A DNA stretch of 63,188 nucleotides from a bacterium (GCA_029580855.1 JAKPQH010000171.1:1-63188), one strand, 5' to 3'. Shown: positions 17,881 through 27,501, counted from the first letter of the stretch. Program-made: numbers and translations. The notes: generated from the letters alone by a model not told the origin.

Positions 17881-18585
17881 CTACCGTGAAGCGACCCGGC
17901 GCGGCTGGTCCTGCCCGTGGTGCACGCCCGCGCGCAGTCGTTGCACCGCCGCGGCCACGCCGTCCTCGGCGCCGAACACGGCCGTCCCGGCCACCAGAAC
18001 GTTGGCCCCCGCCACGACCGTCAGGGGCGCCGTGTGTGGATCGATGCCTCCGTCCACGGCCACGTCGCAACTCGGCCTGACGCGCTCGACCATGCGCCGG
18101 ACGCGCCCGATCTTGGGCAGGGTCGTGGCCAGGAAGGGCTGATTCCCGAACCCGGGGTCCACCGTCATGACCATCACCTGCTCGACATCCCGCAGGATCT
18201 CCTCCAGCACCGCCGCCGGAGTGGCCGGGTTGATGACCACCCCGGCACGCTTCCCCAGGGTCGTGATACGCTGCACGGTGCGGTGCAGATTGGCGTTGCC
18301 TTCCCAGTGGACGAGGAGCGTGTCCGCACCCGCCTCGGCGAACTCGGTCAGAAACGCGTCCGGATCCGCGACCATCAGATGAACCTCCAGGGGCAGGCGC
18401 GTCACGCGGCGGAGCGAGCGCACGACGGGCGCCCCGATGGACAGATTGGGGACAAAATGGCCATCCATCACATCCACGTGGATCCTATCGGCGCCGGCCC
18501 GCTCCGCTTCGGCCACCTGTTCGCCCAGGCGGGCAAAATCCGCGGCGAGAATCGACGGAGCCAGCTTGACGACATCGGCGATCAT
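17881..18585 (-). CDS. rpe: Ribulose-phosphate 3-epimerase
   Basis: This 234-residue TIM-barrel enzyme interconverts ribulose 5-phosphate and xylulose 5-phosphate. Motifs are APSILAADFARLGEQ, HVDVMDGHFVPN with metal-binding H and D, EVHLMVADPD, VMTVDPGFGNQPF and VDGGIDPHTAP. Length and layout are normal. It lies upstream of pgl in the transcript. Confidence 0.95.
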   Translation of the reverse strand: MIADVVKLAPSILAADFARLGEQVAEAERAGADRIHVDVMDGHFVPNLSIGAPVVRSLRRVTRLPLEVHLMVADPDAFLTEFAEAGADTLLVHWEGNANLHRTVQRITTLGKRAGVVINPATPAAVLEEILRDVEQVMVMTVDPGFGNQPFLATTLPKIGRVRRMVERVRPSCDVAVDGGIDPHTAPLTVVAGANVLVAGTAVFGAEDGVAAAVQRLRAGVHHGQDQPRRVASR

Positions 18586-18839
18586 TGCACTGTCCCCCCG
18601 CCTGTCCTGTCGGGAAGCCTTGCGGAGCTACCCGGGACGAGCGCATCGTCACCCGGCCCCGGCTCGGCCCCAACACGTCGAGGCAATCACCGCCCGACGA
18701 TCGCTCCGGAATCCGGCGAACGCCCGGAACCCGCGCCCGCCTCCCCGCGATCGGCCGGGGCACCGCGCGCCGCCGCGGGATCGGCCGGCGCGGATCCAGC
18801 AGCACGGCGACCCTGCCGGGACCTTCGGCGGTTGGCGGC

Positions 18840-19400
18840 TCATCCGCGGCGGCGGCGCTGCCCTCCGCCCGCGGCGGGTTCCGGCAGGAGGAGCTGGCCA
18901 GGATAGGTCACACGTTCTCCTTCGACGCGCGCCCAGGGCGTGAGCGAATGCCGCTGGCTCCGGCCGGCGTTCAGGATGTGCTCCACGGCCACGCCGCGCA
19001 CGGTCAGCGCGTCCGCGATGAGGGAGCGATGACAGCGCCACGGCACCGCCTCGGCGCACATGAGCGCAACGCGCTCGTGCCGGGCCAGCTCCAGCACGGT
19101 GTCGAGGCCGGCGGCGAATTCCGGCGTCTGCATGTAGTCGGCGAACCCCCGAAACGACGCGTTGCGCCACGCCGTGTTTGGCGAGTCGGCGCGCGGATGC
19201 CGCAGCCCGCCGAGCCCCGAAAGATGGTCGTATGCAATCCCGGCCGCGCGCAGGGCGCCCGGCAGCGTGTCCCGGTTAAACTGCGGGTTGAACCGCGAGC
19301 GCGGAACGGTCCGCACATCCAGGAGTCGGGTCACGCCGCGCTCGCGCAGCAGATCGATGAACGCCTCCAGCGCCCGGGTGGAGTGGCCCACGGTGAACAC
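18840..19400 (-). CDS. DUF488 family protein
   Basis: This protein has about 186 residues from a GTG at 19400 that gives VFTVGHSTRALEAFI, the typical DUF488 N-terminus. Further motifs are LLDVRTVPRSRFNPQFN, GLGGLR and the cysteine region LMCAEAVPWRCHRSLIAD. The family is conserved and often metal- or DNA-repair-associated but not biochemically defined. The Shine-Dalgarno signal for this GTG is weak, so the start is uncertain. A second, broken member of the wider family lies at 30487-30818. Confidence 0.82.
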   Translation of the reverse strand: MFTVGHSTRALEAFIDLLRERGVTRLLDVRTVPRSRFNPQFNRDTLPGALRAAGIAYDHLSGLGGLRHPRADSPNTAWRNASFRGFADYMQTPEFAAGLDTVLELARHERVALMCAEAVPWRCHRSLIADALTVRGVAVEHILNAGRSQRHSLTPWARVEGERVTYPGQLLLPEPAAGGGQRRRRG

Positions 19401-19606
19401 CGATCGGACTGCGGAACTCCGCTCGGCGGCCGGTCGCGTGTCCCGACGCGTCTCACGCGTTCCGCAACTTCTCCGGAAGGGCGCCGGCGCCCCTTTCGAG
19501 GTCGAATGGCGGGACCGGGAAATCGTCCCGCGGCGCGGCGACGAGACCCCCGCCGGCGCCGATTTGCCGCGCGGCGGGACGGGCCTCCGGCTGTCGGCTC
19601 TACCCC

Positions 19607-21031
19607 TCATTTGGACGGCTCGGCGTGGTGGACATTGGACCCAAAGAGTCGCTTGGCCTTGATGATCGTGGCGACCGGCGCCGGTACCCCGTCCTCCCAC
19701 GAGGGATCCCCGTTTTGGATCCGCGCCAGCACCTCCGGCGTGCGGATGGACAGAAAGGCCTCGTTGTATTTCCGGACCGGCACGATCCGTCCGGTCTCCA
19801 CCAGTAGGTCGCGCAGGTGATGCCATGGCGGGGGGACCGGCGCGCACTCGACGCAAGAGACCGTGCCCGTGGCGGGATCCAGCGCCGGATAGACGTACAT
19901 CTTGACCGAGCGTTTGAACAGGCGGCCCATCGATTCCAGGACGCCCCCCGGCAACCCCGTGTAGTACCGCTCGTCGGCGATCAGTTGGACGCTGGGCAGT
20001 CCGACGGCGATCCCGATGGGGCCGTCGGTGTAGGCCGAGAGATACTCGGCGAGTTCGTAGAACGGCTGGAAACGGGAGATGAGCACGTCGACACCCAGGG
20101 CGCCCAGCACCTCGGCCCGCGCGAGAAAGTCGGAATGGTCCGTGTCGTCGCCGGCGAGGAGGTTGCGCAGCGTCATTTCCGCCAGCACCACGGGCGACTG
20201 GTCCGGCACGCCGCGCTCCTCGTAGAACTGGTCGCGCGCGCGCTCGAGCAGGTCCACCGTGAGCTTGGTGGCGGGCCGGAAGCTGCCGCGCTCCACCAGA
20301 ATCGGCCGCTTGTGGAGCACCTCGGACGGCTGGACCACCTCCCCGTCCGGCCGGAACATCGCCGCGTCCGTCAGACCTTGCGCCACGAGCTGGAGACTCA
20401 TCAGGCGATTGTCGATGCCCGCGAACGCGGGCCCCGCCAGCTTGATCATATCGATCTCGATGCGTTCGCGCGGCAGCTCGTCCGCCAGCCCGACGATGAG
20501 GGCCACCGGGTCCTGGCGGCGGAAAAAGGCCCCGTGGATCAGGTTGACGCCGAACACGCCCAGCGCCTCCTGCTGGCGGACCGCGGTCGAGTCCAGGAGG
20601 TGGACATGCGCGATGATCTCGGAGGGGTCCTCCCGGGGCCGCGCCTGAAACCGGATGCCCACCCACCCGCGCCCCGGACCCGGGTGCCGGTAGCTCTGGG
20701 TCGCCACCGTGTCCCCGAAGGCGAAGAACGTCGTGGTCTCGCCCCGAGTGCGGTCAAGACCATCCGCGACTTCCCGGAACTCGTGGGCCAGCATGGCCTC
20801 CAGCCGCTCCCGGCTCACGTACCGCTTGGTGGAGCCGTAGAGCGCGTCGCTGACCGCCATGTCGTAGGCGGAGATGGACTTGGCGACCGTACCCGCCGCC
20901 CCGCCCACGCGGAAAAACCACCGGACGACTTCTTGCCCGCCGCCGATCTCGGCAAAGGTGCCGTACGGGGCCGGATCCAGGTTAAGCGCCAGCGCCTTCT
21001 GGTGCGTGGTCAACCGTGTATCGTCTGCCAT
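19607..21031 (-). CDS. Conserved protein of unknown function (family sometimes labelled nicotinate-nucleotide adenylyltransferase or TonB receptor)
   Basis: This 474-residue soluble protein has long conserved blocks: KALALNLDPAPYGTFAEIGG, GQEVVRWFFRVGGAAGTVAK, SISAYDMAVSD and PAFAGIDNRLMSLQLVAQGL. I recall close relatives in proteobacteria and cyanobacteria carrying conflicting labels. I see neither the HxGH motif of NMN adenylyltransferases nor a signal peptide or beta-barrel pattern of a TonB receptor, so both labels look wrong. A GGAG sequence precedes the ATG at 21031. It stands between DUF488 and the 2-oxoglutarate dehydrogenase genes. No function is claimed. Confidence 0.8.
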   Translation of the reverse strand: MADDTRLTTHQKALALNLDPAPYGTFAEIGGGQEVVRWFFRVGGAAGTVAKSISAYDMAVSDALYGSTKRYVSRERLEAMLAHEFREVADGLDRTRGETTTFFAFGDTVATQSYRHPGPGRGWVGIRFQARPREDPSEIIAHVHLLDSTAVRQQEALGVFGVNLIHGAFFRRQDPVALIVGLADELPRERIEIDMIKLAGPAFAGIDNRLMSLQLVAQGLTDAAMFRPDGEVVQPSEVLHKRPILVERGSFRPATKLTVDLLERARDQFYEERGVPDQSPVVLAEMTLRNLLAGDDTDHSDFLARAEVLGALGVDVLISRFQPFYELAEYLSAYTDGPIGIAVGLPSVQLIADERYYTGLPGGVLESMGRLFKRSVKMYVYPALDPATGTVSCVECAPVPPPWHHLRDLLVETGRIVPVRKYNEAFLSIRTPEVLARIQNGDPSWEDGVPAPVATIIKAKRLFGSNVHHAEPSK

Positions 21032-21159
21032 GCGACACACTCCTCGTCGCGCCCGCGCTCCGCGGTTGGCGCGTCGTTATGGGCGGCTGTACCGCGCGCC
21101 GCCGCGGGCCCCGCCGGCGTCGCCGCTCCGCTCCCCCCGCGCACCCGGACGGCGCCCGC

Positions 21160-22317
21160 TCAGCCCTCCAGCCACAGATCCACCGGGTTCTCGATCAGCG
21201 CTTTCACTCGGACCAGGAACTCCACGGCCTCGCGGCCGTCCACGATGCGGTGATCGTAGGTCAGCGCCACGTACATCATGGGACGGACCGCCACGGCACC
21301 CGAGCGGACCACCGGACGCTCCTCGATCTTGTGCAGACCCAGGATGCCGACCTGCGGCGGGTTCAGGATCGGTGTGCTGAGCAACGATCCGAAGACCCCG
21401 CCGTTGGTGATGCTGAAGGTGCCGCCGCGTAGATCCTCCAGCGACAGGGTCCCGTCCGTCGCTTTCTGGACAAACCCGTGGATGGCCCCCTCGATTTCCG
21501 CCATGGACAGGCGATCCGCGTCGCGCAGGACCGGCACCACCAGGCCCTCGGGGGCCCCCACGGCGACGCCGATATCGTAGTAGCGCTTGAGGACGATCTC
21601 CTCGCCCTGGATCTCCGCGTTCAGCCTCGGATACGATTTCAGCCCGGCGATGGCCGCCTTGACGAAAAACGAGACGATCCCCAGGCCGACGCCGTGCCGC
21701 TCCCGGAAGTGCTCCCGCTGTCGGCCGCGGATCTCCTGGATCGCCCCCATATCGACCTCGTTGAACGTGGTCAGCATGGCTGCCGTCTGCTGCGCCTCGA
21801 CCAGGCGGCGCGCGATGGTCAACCGGCGCCGCGACATGCGACTCCGCTCTTCTCGCCCCGCTCGCTCCGCGGCGTCCGCGGTCTGCACCGCTCGGCCCAC
21901 CGGTGCGCCCGGTGGCGACGGCCGGGAGACCTTCTCGACGGCGCGCGGTATTGACACCGCTTGCGGGGTCGGCGGCAGGTCCGTCCCGCTCGTCCCCGCC
22001 GCCGGTGTCTCGGGCACAGCCGGCGCGGCCTCCACCGTGGCCGGCGGTCCGGGTGCTGGTGCACCCGCCGGCGCCGGCGCCGACTCCTGGATGAGCCCCA
22101 GCACCTCGCCGATCTTCACGTCCTCGCCCTCCTGCCGCGCAATCCGCGTCAGGACGCCGGAGGCTTCCGCGGTAACCTCGAGATCCACCTTCTCGGTCTC
22201 CAGCGCCACCACCGGCTCGCCTGCGGCGACGGAATCGCCCGGCCGCTTCAGCCACCGGCTCACCCGGGCGCCGACGACCGACTCGCCCAGCTCCGGCACC
22301 TTGATCTCGCTAGCCAT
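21160..22317 (-). CDS. sucB: 2-oxoglutarate dehydrogenase E2, dihydrolipoamide succinyltransferase
   Basis: This 385-residue protein has an N-terminal lipoyl domain with the lipoylated lysine K43 in ETEKVDLEV. A long Pro/Ala linker (residues 78-155) follows, then the C-terminal catalytic domain with SITNGGVFGS and the active-site DHRIVDGREA near residue 355. The expected E3-binding (peripheral subunit-binding) domain, normally with a G-x-G-x-x-G-R-x-x-x-x-D motif in the linker, is not visible, so the protein is shorter than usual. The start overlaps the E1 stop by eight bases. No lpd gene is nearby. Confidence 0.93.
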   Translation of the reverse strand: MASEIKVPELGESVVGARVSRWLKRPGDSVAAGEPVVALETEKVDLEVTAEASGVLTRIARQEGEDVKIGEVLGLIQESAPAPAGAPAPGPPATVEAAPAVPETPAAGTSGTDLPPTPQAVSIPRAVEKVSRPSPPGAPVGRAVQTADAAERAGREERSRMSRRRLTIARRLVEAQQTAAMLTTFNEVDMGAIQEIRGRQREHFRERHGVGLGIVSFFVKAAIAGLKSYPRLNAEIQGEEIVLKRYYDIGVAVGAPEGLVVPVLRDADRLSMAEIEGAIHGFVQKATDGTLSLEDLRGGTFSITNGGVFGSLLSTPILNPPQVGILGLHKIEERPVVRSGAVAVRPMMYVALTYDHRIVDGREAVEFLVRVKALIENPVDLWLEG

Positions 22318-25105
22318 GCCTCGTCTGCCTCCCGGCCTCCGTCCCGCCCGGCGCGGGATCGTAGGCCTGCTGGATCAGCGCCGCCTGGGCCGCCGCATGC
22401 CACGCCGCGGAGCCCGCGGCCGGGCTCGAATTCGGCGGGCGCCCGATGAAGCGGAGAGGCCAGCGCCCGTGGATCGCGGCGGCCAGATGCGCGTGCACAA
22501 ACGGCCAGGGCCCCATGTTCTCGGGCTCCTCTTGCAGCCAGACCACCTCGTCCAGTGCGTCGTACCGGTCCAGGACGGTCGCGACCTCGTCCGCGGGAAA
22601 CAGGTAGAGCTGCTCCAAGCGCGCAACGGCCACGGCATCCGTCTCGTTCCGGGGGGCGCTCGCCGCGAGGTCCACAAAGACCTTGCCGCTGCAGAAGATC
22701 AGACGGCGGACGCGCTCCGGGCGCCGCGCGGCCTGCGGGTCGTCCAGGACGGGGTGAAACCGGCCCTCGCAAAGCTCGCGGAGCGAAGAGCGGGACGCCG
22801 GATGACGCAGGAGACTCTTGGGGGTCAGGATCACCAGAGGCAGCGGATCGGTGGAGAGCAGCGCCGCCTGGCGGCGAAGGACATGGAAGTACTGCGCCGC
22901 CGTGGTGCAGTTGACCAGACGCAGGTTGGTCTGGGCGGCCAACTGGAGCAGCCGCTCGGGCCGCGCGCTGGAATGGTCCGGCCCCTGCCCCTCGAACCCG
23001 TGCGGCAGGAGCAACACCAGGGATGGCGTTTGTCCCCACTTGGCGCGGGCCGAGACCAGGAACTCGTCCAGCATGGCCTGGGCGGTATTCGCAAAGTCGC
23101 CGTACTGCGCCTCCCAGAGTGTGAGCCGCCCGGGCGCCTGGACGTTGAATCCGAACTCGAACCCCACGGTCGCGTTCTCGGCGAGGGGGCTGTTAAAGAC
23201 CGCAAAGGCGGCTTTGGCCCCCGGCAGAGCCTGCAGCGGCGTGAAGGTCGCGCCGGTCGTGGCGTCGTACAGCACGGCGTGGCGGTGACCGAAGGTCCCG
23301 CGCGCGACGTCTTCGCCGGTCAGACGGATGGCGATACCGTCTTCCAGGAGCGAGCCGAGCGCCAGTTCCTCCGCGGTCGCCCAGTCCACGGTCGGCTCGT
23401 CCAGCGTCTCCAGCGCCTGCCGGCGCCGCTCGCGCATCCGTGACAGCTTTGGGTCCAGCGCAAAGTCCGGCGGCAGGAGACCCAGCGCGTCGTGCAACGC
23501 GCGCAGGCGTTCCGCCGGTACGGCGGTCTGCACCTGCCGCGCGGCGCCGCGCGGCGGAGCCGCGGGAACGGAGGCCGCCAGGTCCGCTTCGGGCCGGAGC
23601 GTCTCCAGCGTCCGCCGGAGCGATTGCATGCGCGCCTCGATCATCCGCGGCGGCTCCTCCGCCCGGACCGCCCCGCGGGCGAGGAGGGTCTCGGCCCAGC
23701 GCGCCCGCACCGTCGGATGCGCCTCGATGGCACGGTACATCACGGGCTGCGTGAAGCGCGGCTCGTCCCCCTCGTTGTGGCCGTGCCGGCGGTACCCGAC
23801 GAGGTCGATGAGAAAGTCTTTCCGGAATTCGGCCCGATAGGCGAAAGCCAAGCGCGCCGCCTCGATGCAGGCCTCCGGGTCGTCGGCGTTGACATGGACG
23901 ATGGGGATCTCGAAGCCCTTGGCCAGATCGCTGGCGTAAAGCGTGCTGCGCCCCTCCCACGGCTCGGTCGTGTAGCCCAGCTGGTTGTTGGCGATGACGT
24001 GGATCGTGCCGCCCGTGTGGTAGCCGGGCAGGTGCGAGAGATTGAGCGTCTCGGCCACGATGCCCTGGGCCGGAAAGGCCGCGTCGCCGTGGAGGAGGAT
24101 GGGAAGCGAGGCCGTGGGGTCGAATGAGGGAGGACCCGGCCTGTCCACGCGGGTGCCGGCGGCACGGGCCATGCCCTCCACGACCGGGTTGATGTGCTCG
24201 AGATGGCTGGGGTTGGGCGGCATGGAGACCACCATCTGGACCGCCCGATCGCTCTTGAGGGCGCGTCGCGCGCCCAGATGATAGGTCACGTCGCCGGTCC
24301 AGCTCAGGTCCTCGCGGATCGTAAAGTTGCGGCCCGCCGGATCTTTGAATTCCGCCAGGATCTGGGCGTACGGCATCCCCAGGACATGGGTCAGGACGCT
24401 GAGGCGTCCGCGGTGCGCCATGCCGATCAGGATGTGGCGGATGCCCGCCTCGGCCGCCCCGCCGATCACCTCGTCCAGGATCGGCACCAGCATGTCCAGC
24501 CCCTCGATGGAGAAGCGCGTCTTGCCGGGGAACGTGCGATGGAGGAACCGCTCGAAGCACTCCACGTCCGTCAGTCGCTCCAGGAGGGCCACCTGGTCGA
24601 TCGGGTCCCGCGGCGGGCGATACCGCCGCGACTCCGCCGCGTGCCGCAGCCACGTCCTTTCCTGCGGCACGTGGATGTGGGCGTACCCGTAGCCGGTGGT
24701 GGACGAATAGATCTCGCGGAGGGCCGCGATGGCATCCAAGGCGGTGGCCGCCCCCTCCGCCGCGGGGCCGCCGACGACGCTGGCGGGAAGCCGGCGCAGG
24801 TCGTCCTCCGTCACGCCATGCGCGGCGCCGTCCAGCGTGGGATCGCCGGGCGGCCGGCTCCCCAGCGGATCCAGACGGGCGGCCAGATGCCCAAACGCGC
24901 GAATGGCGTTGGCCAGCGCGACGGCGCCCATGATCATGTCGCAGACGCGCTGCGTCGGGACATGCCGCGCCTCGGGGGGAGGCGTCCAGCGCTCAAAGTA
25001 CGCGCGAACGGCCCCATCGACGGCGTTGGGATCTTGCCGGTAGCGGTCGTACAGCTCCAGCACGAACCCCGCGTTCGGTCCGTGGAACTCGCGCCAGAAA
25101 TCCAT
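22310..25105 (-). CDS. sucA: 2-oxoglutarate dehydrogenase E1 component
   Basis: This 931-residue thiamine-diphosphate enzyme decarboxylates 2-oxoglutarate in the citric acid cycle. Landmarks are the N-terminal GPNAGFVLELYDRYRQDP, LIGMAHRGRLSVLTHVLG, HGDAAFPAQGIVAETLNL, the thiamine-diphosphate region FLIDLVGYRRHGHNEGDEP, and the C-terminal transketolase-like domain (WEAQYGDFANTAQAMLDEF, LLLPHGFEGQGPDHSSAR). Length matches the family. It is translationally coupled to sucB. Confidence 0.96.
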   Translation of the reverse strand: MDFWREFHGPNAGFVLELYDRYRQDPNAVDGAVRAYFERWTPPPEARHVPTQRVCDMIMGAVALANAIRAFGHLAARLDPLGSRPPGDPTLDGAAHGVTEDDLRRLPASVVGGPAAEGAATALDAIAALREIYSSTTGYGYAHIHVPQERTWLRHAAESRRYRPPRDPIDQVALLERLTDVECFERFLHRTFPGKTRFSIEGLDMLVPILDEVIGGAAEAGIRHILIGMAHRGRLSVLTHVLGMPYAQILAEFKDPAGRNFTIREDLSWTGDVTYHLGARRALKSDRAVQMVVSMPPNPSHLEHINPVVEGMARAAGTRVDRPGPPSFDPTASLPILLHGDAAFPAQGIVAETLNLSHLPGYHTGGTIHVIANNQLGYTTEPWEGRSTLYASDLAKGFEIPIVHVNADDPEACIEAARLAFAYRAEFRKDFLIDLVGYRRHGHNEGDEPRFTQPVMYRAIEAHPTVRARWAETLLARGAVRAEEPPRMIEARMQSLRRTLETLRPEADLAASVPAAPPRGAARQVQTAVPAERLRALHDALGLLPPDFALDPKLSRMRERRRQALETLDEPTVDWATAEELALGSLLEDGIAIRLTGEDVARGTFGHRHAVLYDATTGATFTPLQALPGAKAAFAVFNSPLAENATVGFEFGFNVQAPGRLTLWEAQYGDFANTAQAMLDEFLVSARAKWGQTPSLVLLLPHGFEGQGPDHSSARPERLLQLAAQTNLRLVNCTTAAQYFHVLRRQAALLSTDPLPLVILTPKSLLRHPASRSSLRELCEGRFHPVLDDPQAARRPERVRRLIFCSGKVFVDLAASAPRNETDAVAVARLEQLYLFPADEVATVLDRYDALDEVVWLQEEPENMGPWPFVHAHLAAAIHGRWPLRFIGRPPNSSPAAGSAAWHAAAQAALIQQAYDPAPGGTEAGRQTRHG

Positions 25106-25424
25106 GGTGTGCGCTGCCCTGGGTGCGGAAAAGCGTTTTACGACTCATGACCGCGCCGGCGTGTGCCTCCCCGGCACGGCGCCACAGCCGATGGTCAGCC
25201 GATTCCGGCTCCATCTCCAGAATCGCCGCGCGCTTTCGTGGGTGCGTCTCGGTCCGATCGGCGCCGTCATGGAACGGCGCCCGTTGCCGCCCCGGCTTCC
25301 CCCGCATACGAGTCCGGAATCGCGACGGCGCCAACCCCGACCTGGATCCCGACACCGAGCGCCCGACCGCGCAGGATCCGAGCGAGCCGGCGCCCCGCGT
25401 CTCATCCGCGCGACGGGTCTGGGG
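25106..25424. other. Intergenic region upstream of sucA
   Basis: About 320 bases lie between the DoxX-NirK stop and the sucA start. A small hairpin (GTGCC/GGCAC) lies near 25160-25180. I see no leader of the A-E type and no convincing promoter, although sucA must be transcribed from here or from read-through. Confidence 0.4.
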
Positions 25425-26996
25425 TCAGCGGCTCACCTCGATGAGACCCGAGGCGCCCAATCCCATGTTGCGCATGCTGTGGTCCACGATCGGATACTCC
25501 CCGGGCTCCGGGAAGATCAGATCGAAGACGAGGCCCTGTCCCGGCGCCACGGGGTAGGTGGAGACCCCGGTCAGCGCGTGCCCCGCGTCTCCGTCGGGGT
25601 ACACGGCCTCAAAGATGGCCCCGATCACATGAAACGCGCTGGGGAGGTTCGGCCCCGCGTCCACGACGTAGAGCCGGACCCGCTGCCCTGCTCTGGCCGG
25701 CAACGGGTGATCCCGGTACTTGAACGCCACCCCGTTGAACACGACCTCGTCGGGCGTGACGGCCCGCATTTTGGCGAAATTCCCAGCCATGAGGCTGCCT
25801 CGAACCTGCTGGGTATACCACTCGCTCTGGACGAGGACGTAGCTTGCGGCGGCCGGCGGAAGCGGCCGCGCGGGGTCAACCACCAGGGCGCCGTACATCC
25901 CGTTGGCCATATGGAGGAGCACGGGCGGCGTGCCGCAGTGGTACACAAAGACACCCGGCACCTGCGCTACAAAAGAGAAATGCAGCTGCTGGCCCGGGGG
26001 GATGCTCCGGTAGGCGATGTCCGGCGGCACCTGGGCGGCATGGAAGTCGATGGAGTGGTCCATCTTCCCCTGATTGACGAACGTGACGTTGACCGTCCGC
26101 CCCTGCCGCACGTGAAGGACCGGGCCGGGCACCGTCCCGTCAAACGTCCACGCCTGATAGGTGACGTCGCTGGCGATCTCCACCGTGGCGTCGCTGGCCG
26201 TGAGCGTGATGTTCACGCGGTCGCCGGTGCCGAGGAGCGGCGGCAGCGCCGCCTCGCTGCCCTTCTGTGTCGGTGCCGATGCCGCCAGCTCCAGCGGGGC
26301 CACGGCGGCCGCGGCGTTCTCGGGCGTGGCCGAGGCCACCTGCAGCGCGCTCCGCAGCGTCCCCAGGAGGAACCCGAACGCCCCCGCGATGGCGAGCATG
26401 GCCGCGGCCTGCTCCAGCCATGACAGCCGGGGGGGTGTCCGCTCCCGAACGGACGGCGGGGCCCACTCGGCCGCGCGCTGCCACCGCGGCCACCGGCGAC
26501 CGAGGTAATAGTCCAGGCTGTAGGGCGTCCGCCCCAGCGTCCGATCGAACACACCCAGCGCGATGAACATCAGGACGTACAGGAGGGCCGGCCCCAGGTT
26601 GGCCGCACCCGCGGCGTAAGGTCCGCCGAAGCCTTCCGCCGTCGACCAGATGAGAAGACTAAAGAGCCCTCCGACGACATACAGCCATCGGCGTGCCAAC
26701 CCCAGGAGCAGCCCGAGGGCGATCGCCGTTTCCAACAGCCGGGTGAGCCAGATGAAGAGACCCGCGCCGGGTGTCACGAGCCCGAGCCAGACGGCGAACC
26801 ATGGCTGTAGCCACCCCGGCTGGCCGTGGGCGGCATTCCGGAGATACCCGACAAAATTGGCCGCGAACGCCGGCTGCCATACCAGGTACGCGTCCACCGC
26901 CCAGATCACGCCGAAGACCGCGCGCACGGCGCTGGTGATGACGACATGCCAGTTCGATCGCGGCGCGTTCCCGTTGTCCGGGTGCAACGTTGCCAT
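25425..26996 (-). CDS. DoxX-domain membrane protein fused to a copper nitrite reductase (NirK-like)
   Basis: This 523-residue protein has two halves. Residues 15-155 form a DoxX/TQO-small-subunit-like four-helix membrane domain, and another transmembrane helix spans about 196-216. Residues 260-523 form a two-cupredoxin NirK-type enzyme. All NirK ligands align: type 1 copper H314, C354, H362, M367; type 2 copper H319, H353, H456; proton-relay residues D317 and H430. It should reduce nitrite to nitric oxide on the periplasmic face while tethered to the membrane; the DoxX part may supply quinol electrons (inference). The ATG at 26996 has GGAGAG upstream. An alternative ATG at 27092 falls inside the leader A terminator and is unlikely. 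Confidence 0.88.
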   Translation of the reverse strand: MATLHPDNGNAPRSNWHVVITSAVRAVFGVIWAVDAYLVWQPAFAANFVGYLRNAAHGQPGWLQPWFAVWLGLVTPGAGLFIWLTRLLETAIALGLLLGLARRWLYVVGGLFSLLIWSTAEGFGGPYAAGAANLGPALLYVLMFIALGVFDRTLGRTPYSLDYYLGRRWPRWQRAAEWAPPSVRERTPPRLSWLEQAAAMLAIAGAFGFLLGTLRSALQVASATPENAAAAVAPLELAASAPTQKGSEAALPPLLGTGDRVNITLTASDATVEIASDVTYQAWTFDGTVPGPVLHVRQGRTVNVTFVNQGKMDHSIDFHAAQVPPDIAYRSIPPGQQLHFSFVAQVPGVFVYHCGTPPVLLHMANGMYGALVVDPARPLPPAAASYVLVQSEWYTQQVRGSLMAGNFAKMRAVTPDEVVFNGVAFKYRDHPLPARAGQRVRLYVVDAGPNLPSAFHVIGAIFEAVYPDGDAGHALTGVSTYPVAPGQGLVFDLIFPEPGEYPIVDHSMRNMGLGASGLIEVSR

Positions 26997-27065
26997 CCTG
27001 TCTCTCCGCTCTGTCCGCAGCGCCCGCGCTGCCGAGCCGGCGACCTCGACCCGGGTTCGATCCCG

Positions 27066-27107
27066 AAACAAAAAGCCCTGTCGGGAACTCACACCCCCGG
27101 CAGAGCT
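27066..27107 (-). terminator. Intrinsic terminator of leader A
   Basis: Arms 27096-27107 and 27074-27085 form a 12-position stem with one mismatch. It is followed in the minus direction by TTTTTGTTTC. The NirK fusion starts 70 bases further on. Confidence 0.75.
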
Positions 27108-27191
27108 TTCGTGGCCCTGCGTCTTCCGCCCACTCCGGCCGGAAGCGACGAGACGGGTTTTTTTCGGGACGCCCGTTGTCGTTGCGTTTCC

Positions 27192-27220
27192 ATATTACTT
27201 CCCGTTCCCGCTCCGGTCAA
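27192..27220 (-). promoter_or_regulatory. Sigma-70-type promoter of leader A
   Basis: TTGACC and TAATAT have 17-base spacing. The local region is unusually AT-rich for this genome. Confidence 0.75.
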
Positions 27221-27501
27221 GCGCGCGCATGCCGCGCGGCCGCGATCCCTCACCGACCCGCGGACCCCTCGCCGCAGGCGACCTGACCGACGTCCCGGGT
27301 CAGCAACGCACCGGGCGCAAGAGAGGAACGCGATGGGACTCGGACCGGTGCGGAACGGGCTTCCGGCGGCAAACGGGAAGGAACATCCAGTGGTCCGCGA
27401 GGCCGTGACAATCATCGGCTCCGGATTACACGGATCCCCCGCGGCGCGATATCGGTTGGCAGACGTAAGAATTCGCCATCACCAAAGGATCCCTACGAGG
27501 T

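Larger units (their letters stand above)
27066..27220 (-). promoter_or_regulatory. Leader A: candidate antitermination leader RNA of the DoxX-NirK gene
   Basis: Promoter TTGACC (27220-27215), 17-base spacer and TAATAT (27197-27192) are followed by an A-rich hairpin and a second hairpin (27145-27123). Then comes a 7-base-pair hairpin at 27120-27100, arms GCAGGGC/GCUCUGC with loop CACGAAA. Its 3' arm forms the 5' arm of the terminator. The core GCCACGAAAGC fits the GCCANGNRNGC consensus of leaders B-E. Confidence 0.78.

Noticed and set aside
19607..21031. Annotation as nicotinate-nucleotide adenylyltransferase
   Set aside because: No HxGH or ISSTxxR nucleotidyltransferase motifs are visible.
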